Assembly: GCF_000090795.2 (NCBI RefSeq)
Contig: NW_003546749.1
Coordinates: 4,273 to 64,377, forward strand
Origin: Amphimedon queenslandica
Lineage: Eukaryota > Porifera > Demospongiae > Haplosclerida > Niphatidae
Direction of reading: 5' to 3'
Length of the DNA stretch: 60,105 nt
Below are positions 33,939 through 47,300 of the stretch, piece by piece. Position 1 is the first letter of the stretch; every line of letters starts with the position of its first letter. The translations under genes were made by a program, and so were the position numbers. The notes beneath the pieces are model-generated. The model saw only the letters and a program-made list of their open reading frames with translations. It had not been told where the DNA came from and ran no database searches.

Positions 33939-36390
33939 AGCTATTTATCATTATGTCTTTGTTTATGTAGATCTTAATGGCACATTCTACTTGTATACCT
34001 TTTTTGAATATAATTATGTAGATTCAGTTTATGCATTCATGCAGTTTTTGCTATGACAAAAGCATTGGGTTTTGGTTGTTGTGATTTTGAAGTACTTTTC
34101 AATGATCATAATGCTAGCAGTTGGCCCATCACACTGACACGATGTTATTATGTATCCCATTGTCTGCACTATGACATTTTTATTTGACGTCTCTTTATTT
34201 GATTCCATTATTGCTACATATTTTTCAGTGCAATGAAATATACTGAATCGTCACCTTTGCTTCCCTTTGTACCTTGTTGGTCTACATTTGATGTTGCTAT
34301 ATTTCAGATGTGCTATTGTTTAATCCAGTTATAAGCTTGTTTACCGCACTTTTAACTTTGATCCAGTTTTACAACTTTAATGTTTTTTGTTTCCATTATT
34401 ACCACATATCTTTCAGTACAATTGAATATGCAAAATTGTCACTTTTCCTTCTTTCTCTAACACTGCATTTTTACTTTTTCAATATTACCTATCGACTGTA
34501 ATAAGCACTTATACGTCATGAAACTCAAGTGAGATGGAAATCTTAAGTGCAATAATCAAATAATCAATTAACAAATAAATAATTCAATTAAATCTGTTGC
34601 TTGATGTTACCTCTAATGCATAGTAACTTGGGTCATTGCATGAAAGAGTCAGGGAATAAGGTTCTCCTGTGTATTATTAACATTACTATCCTCTTGAGAA
34701 TAATTGTCGATAATTATTCATAGCATAAAAATGCATGTATGCATTTGTACATATATGTGGATTTTATGTATATTTGTCTCACCTTTGTTCAAATAAGTGA
34801 TTGTGTTTGTATCATCTTTAGGAGCAGGGGCTGTTTCAGCTGATAGCTCACATTTTATACTAAACGATAATAAGAAACAATGAGATATTTAAAAAAAATA
34901 GTCACCTTTGCTTTCCTTTGTAATATGTTGGTTTACTTTTGTTGCTGCACTTTTTGTACGCTAACTTTTTCAGGTTTCTTGTATTAGAGGAGCTTCTAAA
35001 TACCATGTATTATTCAAATATCACACCATTAGCTTTCAACATTATACTTTGACACACATAGAGGTATTATTATCTAGAACATATCCAAGAGAAAAATTTT
35101 GGATATTTATTTGGTGTCTGTGTCTGGGATGTTGTTAGGCCATGCCCAATGGCACACCTTCCCACCATTACTAGTAGGCAGGGGCAAAGGCACCCCTTAC
35201 CATTGGCATAGATAATTATCAATAATTGGTCCAAAGGGGATTCTGCAAGATGTCTGTGATTTCCTTACCTAAGATTTCAAGTTAGTGAGGTAAGTGGTTA
35301 TAATCACAGGTTTAGGTGAGGTTAACTTGCCTTCCTTTATAAAGAGTTCTCTCAGCACTAGGGTTGCTCTAACTGGCATTTCTCATGCTTGCAGTATCTA
35401 TTATTGTATTTTTACAGGGCTTCTTTACAGAGGATAAGGAGGGGTTTTTCTGGGCTTGAAGGTTTAGGAGCTCCCCTTCCCCCCAAGTATTATATCCAGT
35501 TTTTGGTTGGAGTCCTAACATTAGGAACAACAATTGAAGGATCAACTAGAGTATCTGGCACTCCCAGAATACGGACTCAATGGACACGGAAAGTATATGG
35601 AATTGAGTGGGCGGGATGTACTGAGTGGGTTTGGTCATGAAATAATCAGAATTAAATAGTTTTTAAGCCTGTTGCTCTCAATGTGGAAGGCTCAGTTCAA
35701 GTCCTGACCTAGGTGTTCTAAGTCATAATTTTTTGTGGTGTGACCACATCTGCATTTTGCTCAACATTACCTTTGGTAAGGCAGACTATCATTACGTTAG
35801 TGACATCTCAGCATTTATAATAATTGAATAAATTTAAATCATGCTAACAATAACCATTAAAATCTATAGGAAATCAATTCAATCTTTGCGTGTACATGTG
35901 TGTTACAATACTTACAAGAAATTCCATTATCTAACTCCTAATAATTCAATATTTCATGCATCAGTGTTCTGTGAAATCATTAAGTCATACTGGATACTGT
36001 TTGAGATGTGAAGCATTATATTGTCCCATGTTTTTCTTTCGGTTTTTCCAAACTTCTCTCGCCACAAATTAGTCCAAATAGCTATGTATCTGGTAGGAGT
36101 GACATCCTCTCATCCATTTTAACTTGACTTTAGTTCTATTCCAATGTGACTCAATATTTGTGTATGCTCACTGTCTTCTGTTACTTTAATATCTTCATCT
36201 TCAACCCCCTTCAAACTGCTGATTTTACATGGAGGTTGACTGATGTTTCTATTTGCATCTTTTGATTACTTTATAATGTCTTCCATAAATGTTGTAAACA
36301 ACAATTGATTTTAACAAGATTGTTTATGATGCCACAAAACAACTTGGATTTCAACATAGTACTGATCAGAGTCCACTCTAAGCTATTGGA
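33939..36390. repeat. Duplicated flank and segmental repeat
   Basis: About 34030-34500 repeats the 3' flank of copy B, and about 35220-35660 repeats 17990-18310. On the minus strand two exon-like blocks join in phase: 34863-34781 (KCELSAETAPAPKDDTNTIT) and about 34700-34655 (EDSNVNNTQENLIP, stop). They look like the acidic C-terminal tail of another unrecognised gene. No complete gene is supported. Confidence 0.45.
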
Positions 36391-36658
36391 GGACCCATTC
36401 TGAACTTCCCACAGGCTGTGATGCTCCGCAAGCCAGGCAAGAGTGAGAGAATTTGCATGCCTCCTGGGATAGCCTGCATTCTCCTTTGTTAAAATGCCTG
36501 CAGGCTTCTTGAGTTCTGGCCTTTTTTGCAAGGCTATCTGCAGGTTGAGTAGAGCTCCCTGCTCTAGCCAGACCAGCCTGGAGAGCGCAGGAGCTCAGGA
36601 CATGGTCTACCCCATTACAAAGTTGGCATGACACTTTGGCATTGCCACCAGAGAACAC
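36386..36658 (-). pseudogene. Retroelement gag-like zinc-finger fragment
   Basis: The frame contains a zinc knuckle CQLCNGVDHVLSSC (CX2CX4HX4C). About 45 residues later comes a CCCH-like finger (CRHFNKGECRLSQEACKFSH), followed by SCLACGASQP. This pair, with a second 'C..CG' unit after it, is seen in gag-like proteins of some aquatic-animal retroelements, probably of the tyrosine-recombinase (DIRS/Ngaro) type; the assignment is from memory and tentative. Stop codons surround it and no polymerase is visible. It is notably G/C-richer than its neighbourhood, which also suggests an insertion. Confidence 0.5.
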
Positions 36659-37525
36659 TGTGGAGGCAAGGAGGGAGGGGGAGAGCTCGTACTAGGGCAG
36701 TTGCGAGCCTGCAGCTCTCTGTTGTCTAAATAGTCAGTCATAAGACTACCAGCCCCTCCCTTCATGTCTTTGAGCTAGGTGGATTATTGTTTGGCCATAA
36801 GCAACGAGCTCCTTCGCTGTCCTGTCTGGGGTCATCTGTCCATCTGTCCATTCATTCAGTTATGTTCCTTCCATGCAAGCAGTCTTGTATGTATCTAAGT
36901 AAAAAACCCTTTAAAATGTTAGGTGTTTTTTATTGTCTTGTTCCTCACTGTTTTGTCTCTGTAGATCTGCAACATAAGCCATTTCAAATAGCCAATTCAT
37001 AAATTTAGCTTTATGACAATGTTTGCTGTTTTCTGAATTAGTTGTTCTGCGGCAATCTAAACTTTAGGTGGTGTTTTGTTGACAACTTTTGGCATCTTAA
37101 GTGCTTCAATATATTCAATCCATAAATTGGAAGTATAAGCTGTTGCTGAGCTGTTTTTTATAAGTGTTTTAGATTTGCCTATTGCACTAAGACATTCTAC
37201 TTTGAAGATAAAGGAATTTCAAGGCAAATAAAATTTTCTGGCAAATGACCTTAAAAAAACAAGAAGTTTAGTAAAATTGATTTTTAAAAGGCAATTTTTG
37301 AAGTAATTAAAATTGGCAATCATTTATTCATCTGTCCATCTATCCATTTAGCTAGCTAATAATAGTAGCCCTGTATGTATGTATCTATGCAAGAAACCCT
37401 CAACAGTACAGTAATGAAACTCAGTTCTTCATGTATTTTTGATAACACAATCTCTTAATAAAGTTGGATACCATAAGCTAATGCACTTTAATAAATGAAT
37501 CATTAATGGAATTTAGTGCTGTTAG
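36659..37525. other. Non-coding stretch
   Basis: About 36659-36790 is a G/C-rich continuation of the gag-like fragment without an open frame. About 36830-36930 repeats part of the 23.6-kb segment. I see nothing else. Confidence 0.4.
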
Positions 37526-38239
37526 CATGGGCGTAGGCAGACTAGGAAAGAAGGTCGAGCAAGGAGAAAATGGTGGGCGCGTGAAGCGTGCCAAAATTTT
37601 GGCCACACCCTTTTTTCCGCCCGAAATATGGAGATTTCTCACTATCTAACATGCATCATGCATGCAATTATTATTGTTTTATCGTAATCAGGTAGAAGAA
37701 ATTTTTCGTGATATGGTGGCTTTGAAAAAGCTAGTTAACAAAAAATAAGGGGGAAAATCGACTCTGAGGATGTGGAAAATGATCACTGGAGTTCTTGTGA
37801 GAGACAGCACACTTGATGACTACCTTGTTTAAGCAGTCTCAGAGCTTGGAAGACAAATCTCTTTCTATATGTAAATGATATAGGTGCAAACAGTATGGAA
37901 GATTGACGTTTGCCAGCCATTTCAATAATTAACTTGGGCGTCACTAATATTTAACTTGATATCATAATTCATAACTTAAATAAAATGGCTGCTGCTAGAG
38001 CTCTGGCTCTCTCAGTTTCTTCCTCACTCCTCAGGCTAAGTGACACTCACAGACTGACAGTATAGTTCCAGTGTCCAATTACACCTGTGTAATGATAGTC
38101 TGACAGTCTTACACACAGTGACACACTCAGTCTTGTCTTGCCCAACCACCTTGCCCAAGCTTCTGCCCTTGCCCACAGGTCAGCTCACAGAGTCAGGTCG
38201 GGCATTGCCCCTATATGCCCGACCCTGCCTACGCCTATG
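37526..38239. mobile_element. hAT-like non-autonomous element with perfect 8-bp duplication
   Basis: The ends are CATGGGCGTAGGCAG and the reverse complement of CATAGGCGTAGGCAG (14 of 15). GCTGTTAG stands on both sides (37518-37525 and 38240-38247). The 714-bp interior has no long ORF. The 8-bp duplication places it with hAT elements. Confidence 0.9.
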
Positions 38240-38247
38240 GCTGTTAG

Positions 38248-41200
38248 GCCTAAGTTTTATATCTCAATTCCTTTAAAACACTTCTGAAAAATGGCAGCAT
38301 TCATGTCCAAAGCATTTTAGGACTATCTTTCTAGAGACTTATTACTTTTGCAACTGCATTGTATGCAGTGATGCATCATCCTACAATTACCGGTATTCGC
38401 AATTTACCTTGTCAGTGACTTAAGTTTGATCTAGTTTAAGATTCCTTTGATTTTACAGAAGACCTTTTACTGTACTCCCAAGGTATGGCAAATTACTATA
38501 TCGTAATGGTATATGTCCTTTGACTTTCTGTCCTTTTTAAAAACCACTTCAACTTGTACCACGTGACAATGGTTCACAGGTCACTGTTAGAAATATCTAG
38601 ATGCTTTTCTTTTGAGCTTGTCAGTTCTATTTGTTGACAGGCAAAGTGCCTCTGGTTAATTTTGCTGCAATAATTTTTCACTGTCTTCTGTTATATTAAT
38701 ATCTTTCTCTTCAACCTCCTTCAAACTGCAGATTTTACTTGATTGATGCATGTTTTGATTACTTGGAATGTCTTCAATAAATTGAGTAAAAAACAATTGA
38801 TAACATGATCCTTTCTGATGCCATGGAACAACTTATCCATCTGTACATTTAGCCAATTATTATTCGTTCAATGTGCAGGCCTCTATGATTTTATGCAAGG
38901 AATCCTCAAAAGTGTGAAGAGTTTCTTACTGTTTTGTTTTTATCAATGTGCAATATGAGGCATTTTAAAAAGCCTATTTTTGCCAATTATTATTTCATGC
39001 CATTCTCAACAATAATAGATTAACAATTTTAGCCTTTTCTAGTCTTGTAAAAATACAAATGCATTGCAACTGATGATTGCTATGATAGCTTACTTATATC
39101 TTCATGAAACTTGCAATAGACTGCCATTCGGCCACAATGTTTTACTGTGTACAGATCAATTAATAGCAAGTTGTTGAGCAAGTGATATAAATCTTGTGTT
39201 ACCATACAGTACGTCTCTTTTTACTTGAGGAACAAATACCCTATTGAAAAAGGTTTCCTTGAATGTATAGTACAAAATGTTTGTTTATGTTGGTTGTTGA
39301 CTTTGGAGTACAAGCTGTGTCTGCAAAGGGCAGCACATAATGTATAGTGACTCTAAAGCCTCATGTTATGATTATTCTTTATTGTTATCCAAGCTTTGTA
39401 AAGCTGAATCAATTTACATCTTTTCCTGTTTCAAAGCTCTTTAATTGGCCAAGAGTTAAGTGTGTTGTGTGTGACGGCAAATTGAATATAAGATTGTTTT
39501 CCCTTTGCTGCCATTCTGATTGTTTTCGTACAGTAGTGGCTAGAATGCCCTTCTATAAGCGACATGAGTGGCCAAACAAGAGGCACGTATTATTTGTTTA
39601 ATCATGTATTTAAAAACTCACACTCCATCAATGTTTTGTAACTCAGGGACTGATAAATCTTTAAAAGTAGAGAGAAATACAAAACTTGGAAAGTGTCTAT
39701 TTAATCCCTCCAATTTTGCAGTATAAAGTAGCCACACAAAACAAATCAGATATTACCGGCATCAATTACCTAATTAAGTTTACCACCATTGAAAGGCTGA
39801 ATTTAATTTTTTATCCTCAGTTGTCAGTCCAACCTTTATTGTTCAGTCCATTATTTGTTCAAGGTTTTTCCCATTGGACATCTTGCCTTGCTGTCAAATG
39901 TTACCATTTTCTGAGATGCAGTTGCCAGAAGTACTGACATAGGCAACAATTGAGATTTATCACCTGACATAATTCTGAATTAATTTTTGTACCACCCTTG
40001 TGAATAGTTTTTGGAAATATTTTTATTGTCTGAGGCTAACACAATAGTGAAATGAGAATTAAGAGAGTAATAATGAAAAAATGAAAAAATAAATATGTTT
40101 GATAGAATTATTTAGGATAGAGTGAAGTGAGCATCGGAGATGGCTCTACAGAAAGTCATTCAAATCAAACAATTTTATTTTAGAGCTGGACCCATGTAAG
40201 CATTTTATTGCTGACTTGAATATTACAAATGAATACCGCCATTAAATTAAATTGATGGTAGCGCTATAAGGTCTCTGGAATTTCTCCTAATGTAACATTG
40301 CAAGGCACTTAATAAACAGTGTCACTAATGTCTTTCCTTGGAAAGTTTTTTCCAAATCAGTCATAAACCCTTGAGGAACAACCTCTATGTTGTAATTCCA
40401 TTTACATAAAAGGAAAAATAACAAGCAGTGTATCTAGCTAATTCATTAATTGACACTGGTGGACTCAGCATAAGACTTCATTACAGATATTAAATCCATC
40501 TAGGTGACAATCAACACATAACTATTTATGCTGCATTATAAACCTGAGTTTATAGTGTTGATACAGGACCAAATTCCCAAGAAGTGGAGAAGATCAACGG
40601 TGAAAACATCCATGCTCTACCTTTCTAATTCTCTGCTCATACTTTCTTTTCTTGAAGGACTCGTATGGCATTATTCATATAGATTGCCTAAGAGATTTGG
40701 ACTGATAGTATTGAAGTCAATACTGACATCAAAAAATCCTTTGATACCTATTACCCAAAAGAACTTTTAACAGAATGTCTTAACGAGCCCCGGAGATACC
40801 TTCTCTACAGTGTCGGCAAATAAAATTATGCTTCTTCCCTGTGTACTAGTGGTTGCTCCTTTATAGGCTAAGCTACCCAAAGCTGTATAGCCAGCGGTTA
40901 AAAATACATTTTATTGTCTTCACTATGTTTACCCGACTGTCCAGACCTATCATCAGTGCATGCTGTTCAAAGTAATGGTGTGTGTGCATTGTAAAACTAC
41001 AAATTATGGACTCTATGTTCACTAGTGGTAATTGTGATTGATCTCTAAACAGTCAGACAGTTTGTTCTTTAATCTTTAAACAGTCTGATAATGACATAAT
41101 GCATGTGTATGCATTATAAAAGTATAAATTTATGTACTATTATGTTCACTCATGGTAATAATGATGTTTAGATCAAAGCTGGAGAGATTCCCCTGATAAG

Positions 41201-42056
41201 GGTTACAAAAAGGTTTTCTACAACATCCAGCAGACATCCTATAGCAGCAATTAAGCTCACAAATCCCAAACATCATACATGTCACACATATAAGAATTAA
41301 CTATGCATTAATTAATGATACATAATACTGTACTGAGTCTACATGTATGTGATAGTACATGAGAGAAATAGTGACTATATATATATATATATATAAAGTC
41401 TATGAGTCTCTTTGGTCTTTGTTCCCTCCTTTATTTCCCATGCCTCCTTTCACAGTGCAAAAGTGTGGGTGTTTGCCTCCACACTCCATAAATGGTGCCA
41501 GAACTGGCAGTTCCCTCTCCTGTCACACATTTTCTTTTTGTTGAACTGAAAGCAATAGCTGCAATTTGTCACAGGCCCGGCCCCTCATGCTGTCGTAACC
41601 TTTTCTTGGCACTGGGCTCTCCTTGCTTCAGGCACTCGCATGTTTGGCCAATGGCCAAATTTTGCCAAAAATGAAAAGGAGGAAATTCTTCACTTTTATG
41701 CATACTTGTACTTATGTTGTGCAGAAAGTTTCAGCTGATCCTTATCAACTTTTGGATTTTGACATAAATTTTAAGTTTTAAAAAAGTTGGGTCAAAGTCC
41801 CTGTACTATTTATTATGGTACAGGGCGATTAGCCAAATTTTGCGAAAATGAAAAAGAAAACAATTCTCCTTTTTGTAATTTTTCTGGATACATATACTTG
41901 TTCTTATGTTGTGTAGAAAGGTCAGGTTCATTGCAATAAAAATTGGATTTATTATGAATTTTTAAAATTGTTCCAAAATTGGACAACAGTTTTGTGGATA
42001 TTTTGTCAAATGTAGCATTAAGAAAATCCTCCATTTTTTAGTACATAAAGCTAATG
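38248..42056. repeat. Repeat-rich spacer
   Basis: About 38500-38910 repeats the 23.3-23.7 kb segment. About 40745-41380 repeats 27655-28260. An AT microsatellite lies at about 41376-41394. About 41650-42030 holds diverged units of the ~175-bp repeat found in the 1809-2402 element. The 84-codon ORF at 39347-39601 has a CVVCDGK motif but no recognisable family. No gene is called. Confidence 0.45.
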
Positions 42057-42259
42057 TACCGTATAGCGGGTAATTTTGGAGGGACTAAAATTTGGTGATT
42101 TGCTAAATTTTGGTGATTGGTGGATTTTTAATTTGGTGAATTTGTGGACTAGCCACGTGGTGTATAATGGCTCAAAATGGTGGATTTTTAATTTGGCGAA
42201 TGGCTATCAAAACGCCAAATTCGCCAAATTTAATCTCCAAACGTTCCCACTATACAATA
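42057..42259. mobile_element. MITE, TACCGTATAG-type
   Basis: It starts taccgtatagcgggtaattt and ends in the reverse complement of tattgtatagtgggaacgtt. The interior is built of short 'tggtggatttttaatttggcgaat'-like direct and inverted repeats. It does not encode protein. Confidence 0.7.
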
Positions 42260-44324
42260 TTCTTTTCTCTCATTCTTCCCCTCATAGATAATGAATTCAT
42301 TACTGATGAGTATTTGAGGGGGTACATGGTTTCCTGGTGATGTTGCTGTTGATGTCTGTTTTATTTGAATTAACTGACGATAAGTCATTATACCTAGCAC
42401 CTAATGAACCATACACACATACATCGATCAAGGTATTTAATAACAATGTAATGGTAAATTAATTATAATTGTCTATTATGTAATTTTTGAGTGCTTAATT
42501 TTGACTAACTGTCAAATGCCATATCAAACCATTTTCAGTGATTTGCAGTATGTACATGCTCAAATACAAATACTATATACCGTAATTTGCCAATTTTTTA
42601 CAATTTTGCAAATTCTGGATTCTGGAACAGAATTGCCCACTGTCATAATACTGTCCTCCCTCTACTTTTTTATTCTTCTGTCCCACTTTATCTTTTTCCC
42701 TTCTTTCTCTCTCTCTTCTCCCCTTACAGATGTCATAGAGTGTAGGTTTTGTGGTGATAATGTAATTAAAGCTGGCCTTACTCCAAAGTTGAATAATATA
42801 AAATGCTTTAAATAACATATTGAAAGAGACCTCCTTGTCAATTTGTGCTAATCCAATATCAGATGGTGATGCTTATATCACTGATTTTGATATTGATGCT
42901 GATTTATGTGTCAATGAAAACTACATTAAAGCGGAGGCTTTAACAACTGCTGACAGGTCAAGCTATGTCAAAATAATAACAAAACAATATTATCATCATC
43001 ATCATTGCCTTTCATTACCACTAATATTAGGAGGAAAGACACTTGACCCTGTCTATTATTTTTTAAAATACTCTAATCCAGTTATTGGTACCAAGATGAT
43101 GTTGACCAATGCACCAGTGAAGACAATAGGAAGGAGAACTTGATTAGTAGCAGGGCCTATTGAAGATGAAGGGTTGGTTGCTGATAGGGAAAAAAGAAGA
43201 TTGTGTCGGTTAAGAATGAAATGAAGTATAACTGTATGTATGGTACTGATCCAGGTTTATGTTTGGACACTATAGATCTGTATGAAGAAGAAATTTTCTT
43301 GTTTCTATAATAGGCTACTTAATTGTGTTAAGTACAGGTATGAGATTAACTAATTTTTTGTCATGTATATTATGTATGAAGTTGTGACTGAATGGCAACA
43401 ACTGAACAAAGAGCAGCTTACTTTTATTATCTTCTCTTTTCTTAGTCGCCAATTTGTATTTGTAATTATACTAAAATTTGTTATTTTTCATTTATTTATA
43501 ATGGATCAACTCAGTTCCTGATATCAGACTATTATAGCCCATAATTTTTTTAAAAATTGCCAAATTTTTAATACTCTTTTATACTTATATTATGTATAAA
43601 CTCTGAGCTAGCCATTTCTCACATTTTTGAATTACGACCATAATTGTTAAAATCAAAATGTTTGAAAAATACTTCATACTAGATATAGACTACATGTATA
43701 GCTCATGCCAGCAGTACATTAAAATTATACTTGGCAGCAGTTATCTAATAGTAAAGTACCAGTAAATGCAAGTACAAGTTTGCAATTGTTGTTTACCTGT
43801 TGGAGAAACCATCAAACTGTATTTTGATAAAGAGAGAGAGTCAAAAGCGAGCGGTCAAAAGGAATTAAGGAGGAGAAAAGCATAAAAAGACTGAGCTGTT
43901 TGCGGTTTAGATGCCTTCTCTTCTGAAGCTCTGATGTTACTGCCTGACTTGCTGTCTATTACAGCTTTGAATGAGTAAGCTAAGGAATGGTGGCCATTAT
44001 TATAGCTGGTTTACTGGAGGCAGCTTGACACTTGCTATCCATTGAAAACATGACATCTTCTACTCATTGTACTCAAAATATTTTTCACTAAATTGTAAAA
44101 AGTTACGTTATCCCTGATTGAAGTGAGTAAAATGTGTACTGGAACTGTTATTGAATTATAATTATTCATGGATCAATGACACTAAGCTATGAGAAGTGTT
44201 TGTAGACTATAATGTAATTAGCCATATTTCATCACGTGGGACTATAGCTCTAGTGTGATCACGATCACATGATCACAAATGCGGTTGATTATTTTTTGTT
44301 TATGAACCCGGCCATTACCGTCTC
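42260..44324. other. Intergenic region upstream of the Death/ZU5 gene
   Basis: ORFs at 42501-42815 (containing ECRFCGDNVIKAG) and 42820-43143 (+) are coding-like in places but lie in different frames and match nothing I recognise. They could be exons of a decayed gene. The remainder is AT-rich. No TATA box close to the proposed start at 44325 is convincing. Confidence 0.35.
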
Positions 44325-47300
44325 ATGGCTAAAGTCCAAATAGCACCAGACCGTACAGTCTATACAGACAGTCAGTTGCAAAGTACATCTATTAATCTGT
44401 TTTAGTCCTACATTAACTGTGAAATTATTTTTAGTTTATGACCTTGCTGAGGTACTTGATTTGCTCAAGAGACATAGTTATTCCGGAGTTAGTTTTTATA
44501 ATCTTGGCCTTCGTCTTGGTCTGTCTCCTGTTACACTGAATGTTATTACAATCAATAATAAAGAAAATATTGATGGTTGCCTGCAGGAGTGTCTTAAAGC
44601 TTGGTTGAGAGTTGATGATATAGTGAAGAAAGATGGTCGTACAATCTCTTCATTGGTAATAGCTTTGAGAAATATAGGAGAGAATACAGTAGCTGATGGA
44701 ATAGATGCAGAGAGTGAGTTTTATTAATAGAAATGAGCAAACTCATTTTCAGAGGTGTAGCCGCATAGATATGATTATGATAGGGGGCCTGGAAATATTT
44801 GTGATGGCTGGTTTAATTATAATAGAGGATATGCGTGCTAAGTATATTCATAGCTTTTAAGTACCGTATATCCAACCCACACAGTAAATTGGTTGCCATG
44901 TTGGACATCAAGTTCATTAAGATTTCAATGGGGAAAACACATTTTCTTGCCTTGCTACCTTCTTGAGGCCTTTTTTGGAAGCTTAGAAAGCATCCTGAGG
45001 ATCTAATGGGGTCTAGTAGTCACCTGAAAGATTGCTATCAAGAAATACAAAGCGGTTTCCTGGTACCAAGCATTTTTCTATCATTTCTCCATTGCTGCCA
45101 ATGGAAAGTTGACATCCAACGAACTAATTTTTTTCTTGAAAGTTATTACGGTATGCAATGAATACATTTATTTTGCAATGAATATACTTAGCATGCATAT
45201 CCTCTATTATTAGGCAGTATCATGCAGGGTTTTGCTAGACCATTTTCTGGTGTTGCAAGCAGAGATGCATCATGCACCACCAAAACACTTTATTGAAATT
45301 TTTGTGTGTACCACCCATTATATATTTAATGTATGCCACTCACTGACTTAACAATTATTATTATTATTGCTAATTTTAATAAAAATCATTTGCCACGAGT
45401 TGCACCACCTCTAAAAAAATCCTATGGATATAGTATGTATTCATTAATTTAATTGGGACCACTCCTCAGTTGTACTACTGCTCATTTGATTTATTTATTT
45501 CTAGAACATCCTGCTTGTAAAATTCTTGCTCAACATATCTCAAACCAGTCTCTTATAGATGCATTACCTCAGTTGGTTATATTTTTGTGTGTAACAAATC
45601 TTATAAAAGAGATGATTCTCCCAGCCAAAGAACAAGGGAAAGCACTACTTATTCAAATACAAGAAGCTGTTTGTATTGATCATCAAAAGCTTCAAGTATT
45701 TGCTGAAATTTTATGTAAAATCACAACCACTGTGAAAATTGGAAATACTATTATGAAACAATACAGTAAGTTGATCTATTATAACATTGACCTGTTGTTA
45801 TTGTTTTATAGGGGAAGCTTATTTCATTGGTGACAATAAGAATGGTAAGAATTAATTTATCTGTAAACTTAAGGGTTGAAGATTTTTCTTCCTAAGAGCA
45901 TGACTTCAGCATTTAAATTGATGCGATTGAAATTGGGGCAAACATTCTTCAATGTGGGATCAATCATGATGAGCAACCCTCACTCTCCATCCCTTGATAA
46001 TATCAAGCATGTATTGAGTGCATATGATGAAACAATAAGGACACAAGTAGCTCAGTGTCAAAATATCCGTGATGTTTTAGAATTAATTTTTGAGAGTTGT
46101 CCACTTGATGACATGAGCATGCTGGTTTATTTTGTTGATACATTTAATATAGATGAGGCTAAGCCAGTTATTGAGGAATATAAGAATGCAATTGAAGAGT
46201 TTCGGAAAAGACAACTCAGCCAGTTTTTGAAAGAACAGTTTTTGAATGCTTCACCACTCGAGTGTGAAACGATTACCATTGTTGTTGTTGAAGATGCTAC
46301 TGAATCCATAATTCTTGATGTTGCAAAACTGTCATCAGCTATATTTGAAGATTTCGCATTGCAACATCTCAGATTTAATGTCATTAGAGATGGCATCGAT
46401 ACCACCAATACTGTTGATAAGACTTCACAAACTAGAGATAAAAATGATGCCATACTTACTGCTAAACTATCAGGTAATTCATTTTTTAACAACATGCATT
46501 GTTTTATTGAGTATATATATATGAACGAAAGAATCAGTGAATCAATCTTTCCAGGAGGAAGGTGAGAGCAATAAAAAACAATGGGATCAAGAAAAAGAAT
46601 ATTATGAAACAGAGAAGCAATTTTATAAGCAGGTTATAAAGAAATGTGAAGAAGAAATAGCGGCACTTACTCAACAACATGAAGAAGTCACCAGTCTCTT
46701 AGAGCAGACTCAGATCAAAGCAGATGAATTACAATTAGGTTATATGGTGTGATTAACAGTCATTGATTGATATTTTAACTATTTTTGTATTATAGAATAT
46801 GTATTTACTCAAGATTACATTAATAAACTTGAGAAAGAGGTGCTAGAATTTTCTAGTTTGATGAAACAGAAAGCTGTATTAGAGAAAGCAGAATTACAAA
46901 CAAAGATTGATTCTCTTCAACAAAAATTAGAGCTATACCTAGTCCAAGATAACAAGGATGTATCAGTTCAGTGTGATTACTCTGTCCCTCAGTCAGGTAT
47001 GTGTGTATATGCATTACATGTACATGTATATAGTCATGTTTTAATATTGGAGTTGTATACCTTTTTTAGAATTACAGAGTGAACCACAAATAAAAACGCT
47101 TGAAAGTGAAAATGAAACATTTCAAAGTACATGCTTATTAATTTTATTAATAATTAATCATTTTATAATTTAATTATTATAGAACAAAGGAATGCATTGT
47201 TACATGAGAATGAAAAGTTAAAGTCTTTACTTAAAGTGAAAAATGGTAATTGTTTTCAATTACTGCAGCATCTATTTGTAATTGATAGCATTACTGCAGC

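Noticed and set aside
35655..35725. tRNA-like B box (GTTCAAGTCC)
   Set aside because: No matching A box, no cloverleaf and no anticodon stem could be drawn; at most a SINE trace.
39347..39601. 84-codon ORF with a CVVCDGK motif
   Set aside because: No second zinc-binding pair in the expected spacing, no paralogue in the window, no splice-consistent neighbours.
41376..41394. AT dinucleotide run as a functional element
   Set aside because: An ordinary short microsatellite inside a segmental repeat.
46127..46495. 122-codon minus-strand ORF
   Set aside because: Shadow of the unnamed-domain exon, which has matching paralogous protein sequence on the plus strand.
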